A program made the position numbers and the translations under genes. A stretch of DNA of 64,000 bases. Origin: Archangium gephyra (GTDB lineage: Bacteria > Myxococcota > Myxococcia > Myxococcales > Myxococcaceae). Below are positions 32,813-40,940 of the stretch, in pieces; the first letter of the stretch is position 1, and every line of letters begins with the position of its first letter. The stretch is taken from assembly GCF_001027285.1 (NCBI RefSeq), contig NZ_CP011509.1:236501-300500 (forward strand), in the 5' to 3' direction. The notes under the pieces were generated by a model. That model saw nothing but the letters and a program-made list of their open reading frames with translations, was not told where the DNA came from and did not search any database.

Positions 32813-34039
32813 ATGACTCCCACTTCTCCGCCGCCCTCCTCCTCTTCCCCGTCAGGCGCCTCCAGCCGGCGCAAGCCGTTGCTCGTGGCCGGAGCCGGCC
32901 TCGTGGCCCTGCTGGCCGGTGTGGCGCTGATCGGCCGCGGTGGGGAGGCGAAGGAAGGCCCGGCCGAGACGGCCCCCTCCGGCGCGCAGGCGTCCGCGAA
33001 GCAGGGCCCCGCCCAGAAGACGGGCACCCCCGGCCCCGCCGGCGCGCCCTTGTTGGACCCGGGTGAGCAGGCCAAGGCCCCGCGCTTCGACCCCACCACC
33101 TGCTGGAAGAACCTGGATCGCTTCAATGCGGGGGTGAGCATCCACAACTTCCGCGAGTGGGCCGAGCCCCTGTTGAACTCGCGGGATGGGCACGTCCGGG
33201 ACTTCCTGAAGGAGCGCCTCTCGGAGCTCATCGGCAAGGACCCGGCGAATGCGCTCGAGGTGCTGAACTGGTCGCTGGACGCCCAGGGCAAGTCCTTCGG
33301 GGTGTACCTGATGGCGGTGAGGGACTCCGAGGCCGTCCACCAGCCCCAGGTGGCCGCCAGGCTCATGGACATGGGCCTGGACGACAAGCTCCCGTCCGAG
33401 CGGCGCGCGGGCATCCTCTCCGCGCTGGACACGCAGAAGCGGCTGGCGCCCGCGGCGCTCGACAAGCTCACCACCTTCGCCAATGACCCTGTCTCCGGCG
33501 AGGCGGGCTGGGCCGCGGCCCGCACCATCGCGCGCGTCATGAAGCGCGAGTTCAAGCAGAACGCGAACATCAACCCCTACATGGACAAGCTGCTCACCAT
33601 CGGCGCCCAGTCGCCCGACGAGCAGATCCGCTACCTGGGGCAGATGATGCCCATGCACGCCGCGCCCCTGCTCAGCGCGGAGGAGACCGAGCGCTTCGCG
33701 AAGATCCTCGTCGGCGAGGGCAACGAGCAGGGCCGGGACGCGGCGGCGCACAACCTCTCCCTGTCCCTGGACAAGGGGAAGGTGTTGGACCTGTTCGCCA
33801 AGACCTTCGAGACCGAGCAGTCGGAGTGCGTGAAGTGGGCCCTCTTCCGCTTCTCCGCGCGCACCGCCGGCAAGCGCGCCCTGCCCGTCATGGCGAACAT
33901 GGCCACCCAGGACCCGCGCTTCCAGGGCGTCTACCAGGAGTTCGAGCGCCTCTACGCGAGCGGCGTCCTGGACTTCGTGAGGCTCTACAACAGCCTGCCC
34001 AACCAGGATCCCTTCAACTGCCTGGACCGCCACGAGTGA
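32813..34039 (+). CDS. Membrane-anchored helical-repeat protein, cassette copy 2
   Basis: A 408-residue paralogue of the protein at 28492. It starts MTPTSPPPSSSSPSGAS, has one transmembrane helix (LLVAGAGLVALLAGVALI), a Pro/Ala linker, then the helical-repeat domain with the same landmarks: TTCWKNLDRFN, WAEPLLNSRDGHVRDFLKER, ERRAGILSAL, EAGWAAARTIARVMKREFK, ECVKWALFRFSARTAGKRA and FNCLDRHE at the C-terminus. Identity to copy 1 is moderate in the linker and high in the C-terminal repeats. It should be held in the inner membrane with the repeats outside the cytoplasm. Function unknown. Confidence 0.75.
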   Translation: MTPTSPPPSSSSPSGASSRRKPLLVAGAGLVALLAGVALIGRGGEAKEGPAETAPSGAQASAKQGPAQKTGTPGPAGAPLLDPGEQAKAPRFDPTTCWKNLDRFNAGVSIHNFREWAEPLLNSRDGHVRDFLKERLSELIGKDPANALEVLNWSLDAQGKSFGVYLMAVRDSEAVHQPQVAARLMDMGLDDKLPSERRAGILSALDTQKRLAPAALDKLTTFANDPVSGEAGWAAARTIARVMKREFKQNANINPYMDKLLTIGAQSPDEQIRYLGQMMPMHAAPLLSAEETERFAKILVGEGNEQGRDAAAHNLSLSLDKGKVLDLFAKTFETEQSECVKWALFRFSARTAGKRALPVMANMATQDPRFQGVYQEFERLYASGVLDFVRLYNSLPNQDPFNCLDRHE

Positions 34040-34056
34040 GCCCGGAGACGACTTCC

Positions 34057-35046
34057 ATGACACGCACATCCTTCCGCACCCGCACCCTCCTGCTCGCGCT
34101 CACGCTCTGCCCGCTGCTGCCTGGCGTGGCTTCCGCCCAGGTGGTGGCCCCCGGCCCCCAGCTCCAGGGCGAGCGCTGCTCGGTCGAGGGGTTGATGGAC
34201 TCCATCCGCAACGGGCTCAAGTCGAACTCCGAGGCCTACAAGAAGTACATGAAGACGCTGCTGCGCGAGTCCGCCGTCACCCTGCCGGACGGCGAGCTGC
34301 GGGCCGCCTTCGAGCGGGAGACGGACCCCGTCATGGCCGAGCACCTGGCGGCCGCCATGGTGGCGCGCACCGAGCGCGGGGCGGACCCCGAGGCCATCAA
34401 GGCCGTGGCGAAGCGGGCCCTGGAGGAGAGAGACCCGGCCGTGCGCGCCGCCACCGTGCGCTCCATGCGGCGCACCAGCGCCCTGGAGAGCACGGACGGC
34501 GCGTACGAGAAGCTGGTGCGTGACGCCTCCCCCGAGGTGCGCCAGGAAGCCGCGACGAACATCGTCGAGGACATCCAGCAGGTCTACGCGGGCTTCCACG
34601 GCCCGGCCTCGGACGCCGCCGTGTCGGCCGCGGCCGCCGCCACCGACCCCAAGGTGACGTCGAAGATCCTCGGCAACATGGACACCCAGAAGATCAGCGC
34701 CGAGTCGGCCGGGAAGATCCAATCCCTGCTGCGCAGCGAGGATGCCGAGGTGCGCAAGGCGGCGGCGCTCGCGTTGGGCGGAGTGCCCGCGGAGCAGATG
34801 GCCAGCGCCCGGCAGTCCGTGCTCGCCATGTACCGCGACGAGACGGATGCCGGCGTGCGCAAGGCGCTCCTCCAGAGCATCGCCCAGCTGGGCTTCATTG
34901 GAGCGATTCCCGAGCTGCAACGGCTGCGGAGCACCGACCCCAGCCTGGCGCCGGAGATCGACGCGTGGATTCGAGTTCTCAGTCTGGACCTTCAGGAGTG
35001 GAACCTGATCCTGAGGGAGAAGCAGCGGCTGCAACAGGTTCCGTAG
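34057..35046 (+). CDS. Secreted HEAT-like protein, cassette copy 2
   Basis: A 329-residue secreted paralogue of the protein at 29723, with a signal peptide (TLLLALTLCPLLPGVASAQ). The HEAT-like repeats are clear: KRALEERDPAVRAATVRSM, VRDASPEVRQEAATNIVED, RSEDAEVRKAAALALGG and GVRKALLQSIAQLG. Both copies end in the same LILREKQR-type tail. It is followed 46 bases later by LytM-like gene 4, as in copy 1. It likely binds a periplasmic or cell-surface partner. No enzyme motif is visible. Confidence 0.75.
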   Translation: MTRTSFRTRTLLLALTLCPLLPGVASAQVVAPGPQLQGERCSVEGLMDSIRNGLKSNSEAYKKYMKTLLRESAVTLPDGELRAAFERETDPVMAEHLAAAMVARTERGADPEAIKAVAKRALEERDPAVRAATVRSMRRTSALESTDGAYEKLVRDASPEVRQEAATNIVEDIQQVYAGFHGPASDAAVSAAAAATDPKVTSKILGNMDTQKISAESAGKIQSLLRSEDAEVRKAAALALGGVPAEQMASARQSVLAMYRDETDAGVRKALLQSIAQLGFIGAIPELQRLRSTDPSLAPEIDAWIRVLSLDLQEWNLILREKQRLQQVP

Positions 35047-35062
35047 ACGACCCCCCCCACGA

Positions 35063-35079
35063 GGGCCGTGAACCGGCTC
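35063..35079 (+). promoter_or_regulatory. Leader hairpin before LytM-like gene 4
   Basis: GGGCCG and CGGCTC pair (one G-T) around TGAAC, ending just before GAGAGGAAGAACG and the ATG at 35093. The stem differs in sequence from those before 30769 and 32083 but occupies the same place. Confidence 0.45.
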
Positions 35080-35092
35080 GAGAGGAAGAACG

Positions 35093-35611
35093 ATGCGTAA
35101 CGCGATGAAGCTGACCCTGGCTGCCCTGGCCCTCATCCCCGCGGCCGTGACCGCCCACACCGTGAAGGCGCCGTACACCGCCACGGTCACCACCACCACG
35201 TACTATTCGAGCGGCTCGTTCCACGGCGCGATCGACGTCTCCAGCGGCAGCTGCGACTACTGGGGCGTGGAGACGGGCGTGGTGGGCTCGGTCTACTGGA
35301 ACGTGTCCATCCGCACCACCACCCACTACTGCAACTCGGGCAACGGCAGCGGCAACCAGAACGAGGCGCTGCACACCTGGGCGGACGGCTGGCAGTTCCG
35401 CATCTGGCACTTCAACAAGACGGCCGCCTCGGTGGACAAGACGTGCGACCGCTGCCAGGTCGGCGACGAGGGCTCCACCGGCAACTCCACGGGCGCCCAC
35501 ACGCACATGCAGCAGACCAAGAGCGGCACGTACGACACGTCCTGGTACTCCGGCTACACCTCCAAGGGTGAGGCCGTGGACCGCACCGAGACGCTCGGCG
35601 TCCTCGACTGA
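35093..35611 (+). CDS. Secreted LytM/M23-like protein, paralogue 4
   Basis: A 172-residue secreted paralogue (signal peptide MRNAMKLTLAALALIPAAV). It keeps FHGAIDVSSG (HxxxD), RIWHFNKT with the third histidine, the Cys pair TCDRCQVGDEG, and HTH in TGAHTHMQQT, so all expected catalytic and zinc residues are present. It is the counterpart of the gene at 30769 in the second cassette copy and also close to the one at 32083. The stop is followed by a 9-bp hairpin around 35653-35680 before the next paralogue. Confidence 0.7.
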   Translation: MRNAMKLTLAALALIPAAVTAHTVKAPYTATVTTTTYYSSGSFHGAIDVSSGSCDYWGVETGVVGSVYWNVSIRTTTHYCNSGNGSGNQNEALHTWADGWQFRIWHFNKTAASVDKTCDRCQVGDEGSTGNSTGAHTHMQQTKSGTYDTSWYSGYTSKGEAVDRTETLGVLD

Positions 35612-35701
35612 TTCGAGCGGGCCTCGTCGGGCCCGGAACCCGGCCAGGGAGCGGAGCCGTCTGGTTTCCGCTCTCCGGCCCGTGGCACGAAAGGAAACAC
35701 C

Positions 35702-36217
35702 ATGCGGCACTCCCTGAAGCATTCCCTCGCGGCACTGGCGTCCCTGGCGATCCTTCCCACGGCCACGGCGGCGACCCGGGTGGGCTCGCCCATCGACGGC
35801 ACCGTCACCAACACCACGTACTACTCGAGCGGCTCGTTCCACGGCTCGGTGGATATCGCCGGCCAGTGCAACGACCCCGTCCGCGCGCCCTTCCCGGGCT
35901 ACTGGAACGTCACCATCCAGACCACCGGCACCCTCTGCCTCGGCGGCGGCAGCGGCAGCGGCAACTACAACGAGGCGAAGCACGGCTTCGGAGACGGTCT
36001 GGTCTTCCGCATCCGGCACTTCATCAAGACCGACAAGTCGTACGACCGCACCTGCGAAGGCAACTGCGTCCTCGGCCTCGTCGGTGATGCCCACGGCAGT
36101 GGCCCCGGCGTCCACCTGCAGTTGGACAAGAACGGCACCCTCCTCACCTCCTGGTACTCGGGCTACACCGCCAGGAATGAGTTCCTCAGCTTCGACGAGA
36201 CGGTCGGCTACATCTGA
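35702..36217 (+). CDS. Secreted LytM/M23-like protein, paralogue 5 (catalytic His lost)
   Basis: A 171-residue secreted paralogue (signal peptide MRHSLKHSLAALASLAIL). HxxxD has become FHGSVDIAG, still His and Asp, and RIRHFIKT is kept. HxH reads GPGVHLQLD: the catalytic first His is Gly while the zinc-ligand His remains. The Cys pair is changed to CEGNC. It is therefore probably inactive as a peptidase. It lies between LytM-like genes 4 and 6 on the same strand. Confidence 0.7.
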   Translation: MRHSLKHSLAALASLAILPTATAATRVGSPIDGTVTNTTYYSSGSFHGSVDIAGQCNDPVRAPFPGYWNVTIQTTGTLCLGGGSGSGNYNEAKHGFGDGLVFRIRHFIKTDKSYDRTCEGNCVLGLVGDAHGSGPGVHLQLDKNGTLLTSWYSGYTARNEFLSFDETVGYI

Positions 36218-36235
36218 CCCCTGAAGGACACGACC

Positions 36236-36742
36236 ATGAAGAAGACCCTGGCGGCACTCGCGGCGCTGGCGCTCGTTCCCACGGCCGCGGCCGCGCTCGA
36301 CGTGGTGGCACCCCACCCCGGTACGGTGTTGACCACCACGTACTATTCGAGCGGAACGTTCCACGGCGCCGTGGACATCAGTGGCAACTGCAACGTGGAC
36401 CCGATCGACCTGCCGCTCCTCGGCACCCGGACCTGGAACTTCACCATCCGGACCACCGGCGCCGTCTGCACCGGCAGCGGGAGCGGCAACCACAACGCCG
36501 TGTCCACCACCCTCTCGGATGGCCGGGTGCTCCGGCTCTGGCACTTCATCAAGACCGCCTCCTCCTACGACAAGACGTGTGACCGGTGCCAGCTGGGCGT
36601 TGTCGGCGCGACTGGCGCCGTCACCACGGCCCAGACCCATATCGAAGTGGACAAGAACGGCACCAACCTCACCTCGTGGTACTCGGGCTACACCGTCAAG
36701 GGCGAGTTCCTCGACCGCGGTGAGATCATCGGCGTCCTCTAG
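36236..36742 (+). CDS. Secreted LytM/M23-like protein, paralogue 6 (catalytic His lost)
   Basis: A 168-residue secreted paralogue (signal peptide MKKTLAALAALALVPTAAA). HxxxD is present in FHGAVDISG and the RLWHFIKT histidine and Cys pair TCDRCQLG are kept. HxH reads TTAQTHIEVD, so the first His is Gln. It is probably catalytically dead but could bind zinc. It starts 18 bases after gene 5, so the two are co-transcribed, and closes the cassette copy 2. The formate dehydrogenase gene follows 130 bases later. Confidence 0.7.
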   Translation: MKKTLAALAALALVPTAAAALDVVAPHPGTVLTTTYYSSGTFHGAVDISGNCNVDPIDLPLLGTRTWNFTIRTTGAVCTGSGSGNHNAVSTTLSDGRVLRLWHFIKTASSYDKTCDRCQLGVVGATGAVTTAQTHIEVDKNGTNLTSWYSGYTVKGEFLDRGEIIGVL

Positions 36743-36872
36743 GAGTCGAGCTCGGTTGGTTGCTCGGGGGACGAGGGGAGATGGTCCCTCGGTACAGGGT
36801 GCCGCCCTCTCGCCTCCCGGTCGCTGAAGCCCCACCTTGCTGTCGGAGTCACGTCTGCTCCGGAGGCATGTC

Positions 36873-39800
36873 TTGGGACTCTTCGACCTGTTCTCTCGCT
36901 GGCCGCTCCTCCGTCAGCTCCGGAACAAGGACTCCACCGCGCTCGGTGAGACGGCGATGTCCGGGCGCAGCCTCACGCTCGCGCCGCGCACCGTCCAGGC
37001 CGACCAGGTCGTCCGCTCCGTGTGCCCCTACTGCGCCGTGGGCTGCGGGCAGAAGGTCTACGTCAAGGACGGCAGGATTCTCGACATCGAGGGAGATGAG
37101 GACTCGCCCATCTCCCGCGGCCGGCTGTGCCCCAAGGGCGCCGCCACCTTCCAGCTCGTCACCGGCAGCCACCGCGTGACGGACGTGCTCTACCGGCGGC
37201 CCCGCTCCATGCAGTGGGAGCGCATCCCGCTGCACAAGGCGCTCGACATGATCGCCGAGCGCGTGAAGCAGGCGCGTGACTCCACCTGGGAGTCGCACAA
37301 CGACAAGGGCGAAGCCGTCAACCGCACCCGGGGCATCGCGCACCTGGGCGGCGCCACGCTCGACAACGAGGAGAACTACCTCATCAAGAAGCTCTTCACC
37401 GCTGGGCTCGGCATCGTCCAGGTGGAGAACCAGGCCCGAATATGACACTCGTCCACGGTGCCCGGTCTGGGCATCTCGTTCGGCCGGGGCGGTGCCACCA
37501 CGTTCCAGCAGGATCTGGCGAACGCGGACTGCATCGTCATCATGGGCAGCAACATGGCCGAGTGTCACCCGGTGGGCTTCCAGTGGGTGATGGAGGCCCG
37601 TGAGCGCGGCGCCACCCTCATCCATGTGGATCCGCGCTTCACGCGCACCAGCGCCATGGCGGATGTGCACGTGCCCATCCGGCCGGGCTCGGACATCGCG
37701 TTCCTCGGTGGCCTCATCCACTACATCCTGGAGAACGAGCGCTACTTCCACGACTACGTCGTCCACTACACCAACGCGCCCGCCATCCTCCGCGAGGACT
37801 TCCAGGACGCCGAGGACCTCGACGGCCTCTTCAGCGGCTATGACCCGGAGACGGGCAAGTACGGGCCGCACACCTGGCAGTACGAGGACATGGACGGCGT
37901 GGTGCCCGCCGCGGGCCACAAGGAGCTCTTCAGCGAGCCGGGCGCAGGTGGTCACGGCAAGGTGCGCGGCAAGCACATCACCGAGGTGCCCCGGGACAAG
38001 ACGCTCCAGCACCCGCGCTGCGTCTTCCAGGTGCTCAAGCGCCACTACGCGCGCTACACGCCGGACGTCGTCTCACGCATCTGCGGCGTGCCCAGGGAGC
38101 TCTTCCTGAAGGTGGCGCAGACGCTCTGCGACAACTCGGGGCGCGAGCGCACCAGTGCCTTCTGCTACGCGGTGGGCTGGACGCAGCACTCGGTGGGCGT
38201 GCAGTACATCCGCGCCGCCGCCATCGTCCAGCTGCTGCTCGGCAACATCGGCCGGCCCGGCGGCGGCATCATGGCCCTGCGCGGCCACGCCTCCATCCAG
38301 GGCTCCAGCGACATCCCCACCCTCTACAACCTGCTGCCCGGCTACATCCCCATGCCGCACGCGCCGGATGCGCAGCGGCTCGACAAGTACCTGCACAACA
38401 ACGAGTCCGCCAGCGGCTGGTGGAGCCAGTTCCCCAAGTACGTCGTCTCGCTCCTCAAGGCGTACTACGGCGACGCCGCGACGAAGAAGAACGAGTGGGG
38501 CTTCCACTGGATACCCAAGCTCACCGGTGACCACTCGCACATGACGACGGTGGCCAACATGGCCGATGGCCAGGTGAAGGGCTACTTCGTCATGGGCGAG
38601 AACCCCGTGGTGGGCTCGATGAACGGCGCCCTCCAGCGCAAGGGTTTGCAGAAGCTCGAGTGGCTGGTGGTGAGCGATCTCACCCTCACCGAGACGGCCG
38701 AGTTCTGGCGCACCGCCCCCGAGGTGGTCCGCGGCGACGTGCGCCCCCAGGACATCCAAACCGAGGTCTTCTTCATCCCGGCCGCCGCGCACACGGAGAA
38801 GGAAGGCACCTTCACCAACACCCAGCGCCTGCTGCAATGGCGCCACAAGGCAGTGGAGTCTCCCGGCGAGGCGCGCAGTGACCTGTCCTTCATCTTCGAG
38901 CTGGGGCGGCGGCTGAAGAAGCTCTACGCGGACTCGAAGGAGGAGAAGGATCGTCCCATCCAGGCCCTGACGTGGGACTACCCGACGAAGGGACCGCGCG
39001 AGGAGCCCGACGCCGAGGCCGTGCTGAAGGAGATCAACGGCTACACGGTGGCGGACGGCAAGCTGTTGCCCGGCTTCGCGGAGCTGAAGGACGACGGCTC
39101 CACCGCGAGCGGCTGCTGGCTGTACTCGGGGTGCTTCGCGGACGGGGTGAACCAGACAGCGCGCCGCAAGCCGGGCCGCGAGCAGACGTGGGTGGCCTCC
39201 GAGTGGGGCTGGGCATGGCCGGCCAACCGGCGCATCCTCTACAACCGCGCCTCGGCGGACCCCGAGGGCCGCCCCTGGAGCGAGCGCAAGAAGTACGTCT
39301 GGTGGGACGCGCGGCAGGGCAGGTGGACGGGCGAGGACGTGCCGGACTTCATCGCGGACCGTCCGCCCTCGTACCGGGCGAAGAAGGGCGACCAGGGACT
39401 GGACGTCATCTCCGGGGATGATCCGTTCATCATGCAGGCGGACGGGAAGGGCTGGCTGTTCGCGCCGAGCGGGATGATGGATGGCCCGCTGCCCACGCAC
39501 TACGAGCCGCTGGAGTCACCAGTCCCCAACTTCCTCTACGGGCAGCAGTGCAACCCGGCGCGGCACGAGTGGCGGCGCAAGGACAATCCCATGCACCGGG
39601 CGTGGGGAGATCCGCGCTACCCGTACGTGGTCACCACGTACCGGCTCACCGAGCACCACACGGCGGGAGGCATGTCGCGCTGGCTGTCGTGGCTGAGCGA
39701 GCTGCAGCCGGAGATGTTCGTCGAGGTGTCTCCGGAGCTGGCCGAGGAGGCCGGGCTGGAGAACGGAGGCTGGTGCACGGTGTACACGGCACGCGGAGAG

Positions 39801-40133
39801 GTGGAGTGCCGGGTGCTGGTGACGGAGCGCATCCGGCCGCTGGAGCTCGACGGACGGCGGGTGCACCAGGTGGGGCTGCCGTACCACTGGGGCTACACGG
39901 GACGTGTGCACGGTGACAGCACGAATGACCTGATTGGCTTCACGGCGGACCCGAACGTCTCCATCCAGGAGTCCAAGGCCTTCACGTGCAACCTCCTGCC
40001 CGGGAAGAGGAGCCAGGACAGGCGCGCGGCGTTTGGCTGGGAGCCCTGGCCGCTGCCCCCGGGCGTGGTGGAAACGCCGAGGGACCTGGAGGGCGTCGGC
40101 CCGCCCGAGCAACCGCCGCAGGATAAGGAGTAA
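36873..40133 (+). CDS. fdnG: Formate dehydrogenase alpha subunit (selenocysteine)
   Basis: The 1086-residue molybdopterin/tungstopterin enzyme oxidises formate to CO2. TGA at 37443-37445 (residue 191) is read as selenocysteine, the metal ligand: VENQARI-Sec-HSSTVPGLG matches FdnG of E. coli. The 4Fe-4S cluster is CPYCAVGCGQ with a later LCPKG (Cys51, 54, 58 and 86). MoCo contacts include GSNMAECHPVGF and MGENPVVGS, and the C-terminal domain has the LTEHHTAGGMSRW segment. No twin-arginine signal is visible. I use the TTG at 36873 because CGGAGG lies 6 bases upstream; a TTG at 36837 is possible. Beta and membrane subunits follow directly. It must be read through TGA to reach the beta gene 6 bases later. 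Confidence 0.93.
37446..37475 (+). promoter_or_regulatory. SECIS hairpin of the formate dehydrogenase gene
   Basis: After TGA (37443-37445), GGTGCCC (37457-37463) pairs with GGGCATC (37469-37475; one wobble) around a GGTCT loop that begins 19 bases after TGA. Position and loop are as in E. coli fdhF, which SelB recognises. The same GGUC core occurs in the hairpin at 11587. Confidence 0.85.
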
Positions 40134-40139
40134 CGCCCC

Positions 40140-40940
40140 ATGGGACAGAAGGGCTTCTTCACCGACACCACGCTGTGCATCGGCTGCAAGGCGTGTGAGG
40201 TGGCCTGCAAGCAGTGGAACCAGCTGCCGGATGATGGCTTCCAGCTCACCGGCATGTCGTACGACAACACGGGGCACCTGGGTTCGTCGTCCTGGAGGCA
40301 CGTGGCCTTCGTCGAGCGGCCGGTGCCGCTGCCCACGCAGACGGTGGGACTGCTGGACTTCTCGTGGTTGATGGCCTCGGACGTGTGCAAGCACTGCCAG
40401 CGGGCGGGGTGCCTGGAGGCGTGCCCCACGGGCGCCATCATCCGCACCGAGTTCGACACCGTGTACGTGCAACCGGACGTGTGCAACGGCTGCGGCTACT
40501 GCGTGGCGGCGTGCCCCTTCGGGGTGGTGGACAGGCGCGAGGATGATGGGCGCGCGTGGAAGTGCACGCTCTGCTACGACCGGCTGGGCGAGGACATGAC
40601 GCCCGCGTGTGCCAAGCACTGCCCCACGGCGTCCATCCAATTCGGTGACGTGGACGAGCTGCGCGAGCGGGCCCAGCGCCGGGTGGAGCAGTTGCATGAG
40701 AAGGGATTGGAGCAGGCGTACCTGTACGGCGCGGACGCGGAGAATCAGCCGGGCACGGGAGGGCTGAATGCCTTCTTCCTGCTGGTGGACAAGCCCGAGG
40801 TCTACAACCTGCCGCCGGATCCGGTGGTGCCAACGATGAAGGGCCGGGAGGCGTGGGTGTCGGCGGGATGGGGAGCGCTGGGCATGGCGGTGGTGGCGCT
40901 CGGGGCGGTGCTGCTTGGACGGGAGGTGGTGCGTGGGTGA
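40140..40940 (+). CDS. fdnH: Formate dehydrogenase beta subunit, four [4Fe-4S] clusters
   Basis: A 266-residue electron-transfer subunit with four cysteine groups: CIGCKACEVACKQW, CKHCQRAGCLEACP, CNGCGYCVAACP, and CTLCYDR with PACAKHCP. These hold four [4Fe-4S] clusters that pass electrons from the molybdenum centre to the membrane subunit. The C-terminus has one transmembrane helix (GALGMAVVALGAVLLG) that would anchor the complex. It starts 6 bases after the alpha stop, and its end overlaps the start of the membrane subunit by 8 bases. Confidence 0.94.
   Translation: MGQKGFFTDTTLCIGCKACEVACKQWNQLPDDGFQLTGMSYDNTGHLGSSSWRHVAFVERPVPLPTQTVGLLDFSWLMASDVCKHCQRAGCLEACPTGAIIRTEFDTVYVQPDVCNGCGYCVAACPFGVVDRREDDGRAWKCTLCYDRLGEDMTPACAKHCPTASIQFGDVDELRERAQRRVEQLHEKGLEQAYLYGADAENQPGTGGLNAFFLLVDKPEVYNLPPDPVVPTMKGREAWVSAGWGALGMAVVALGAVLLGREVVRG

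Noticed and set aside
34979-36835. Minus-strand 618-codon frame over LytM-like genes 4-6
   Set aside because: Antisense shadow without signal, domain or ribosome site.
37458-40133. Formate dehydrogenase as a broken gene in two parts
   Set aside because: The break is exactly at the known selenocysteine site of FdnG, with a SECIS hairpin after it.
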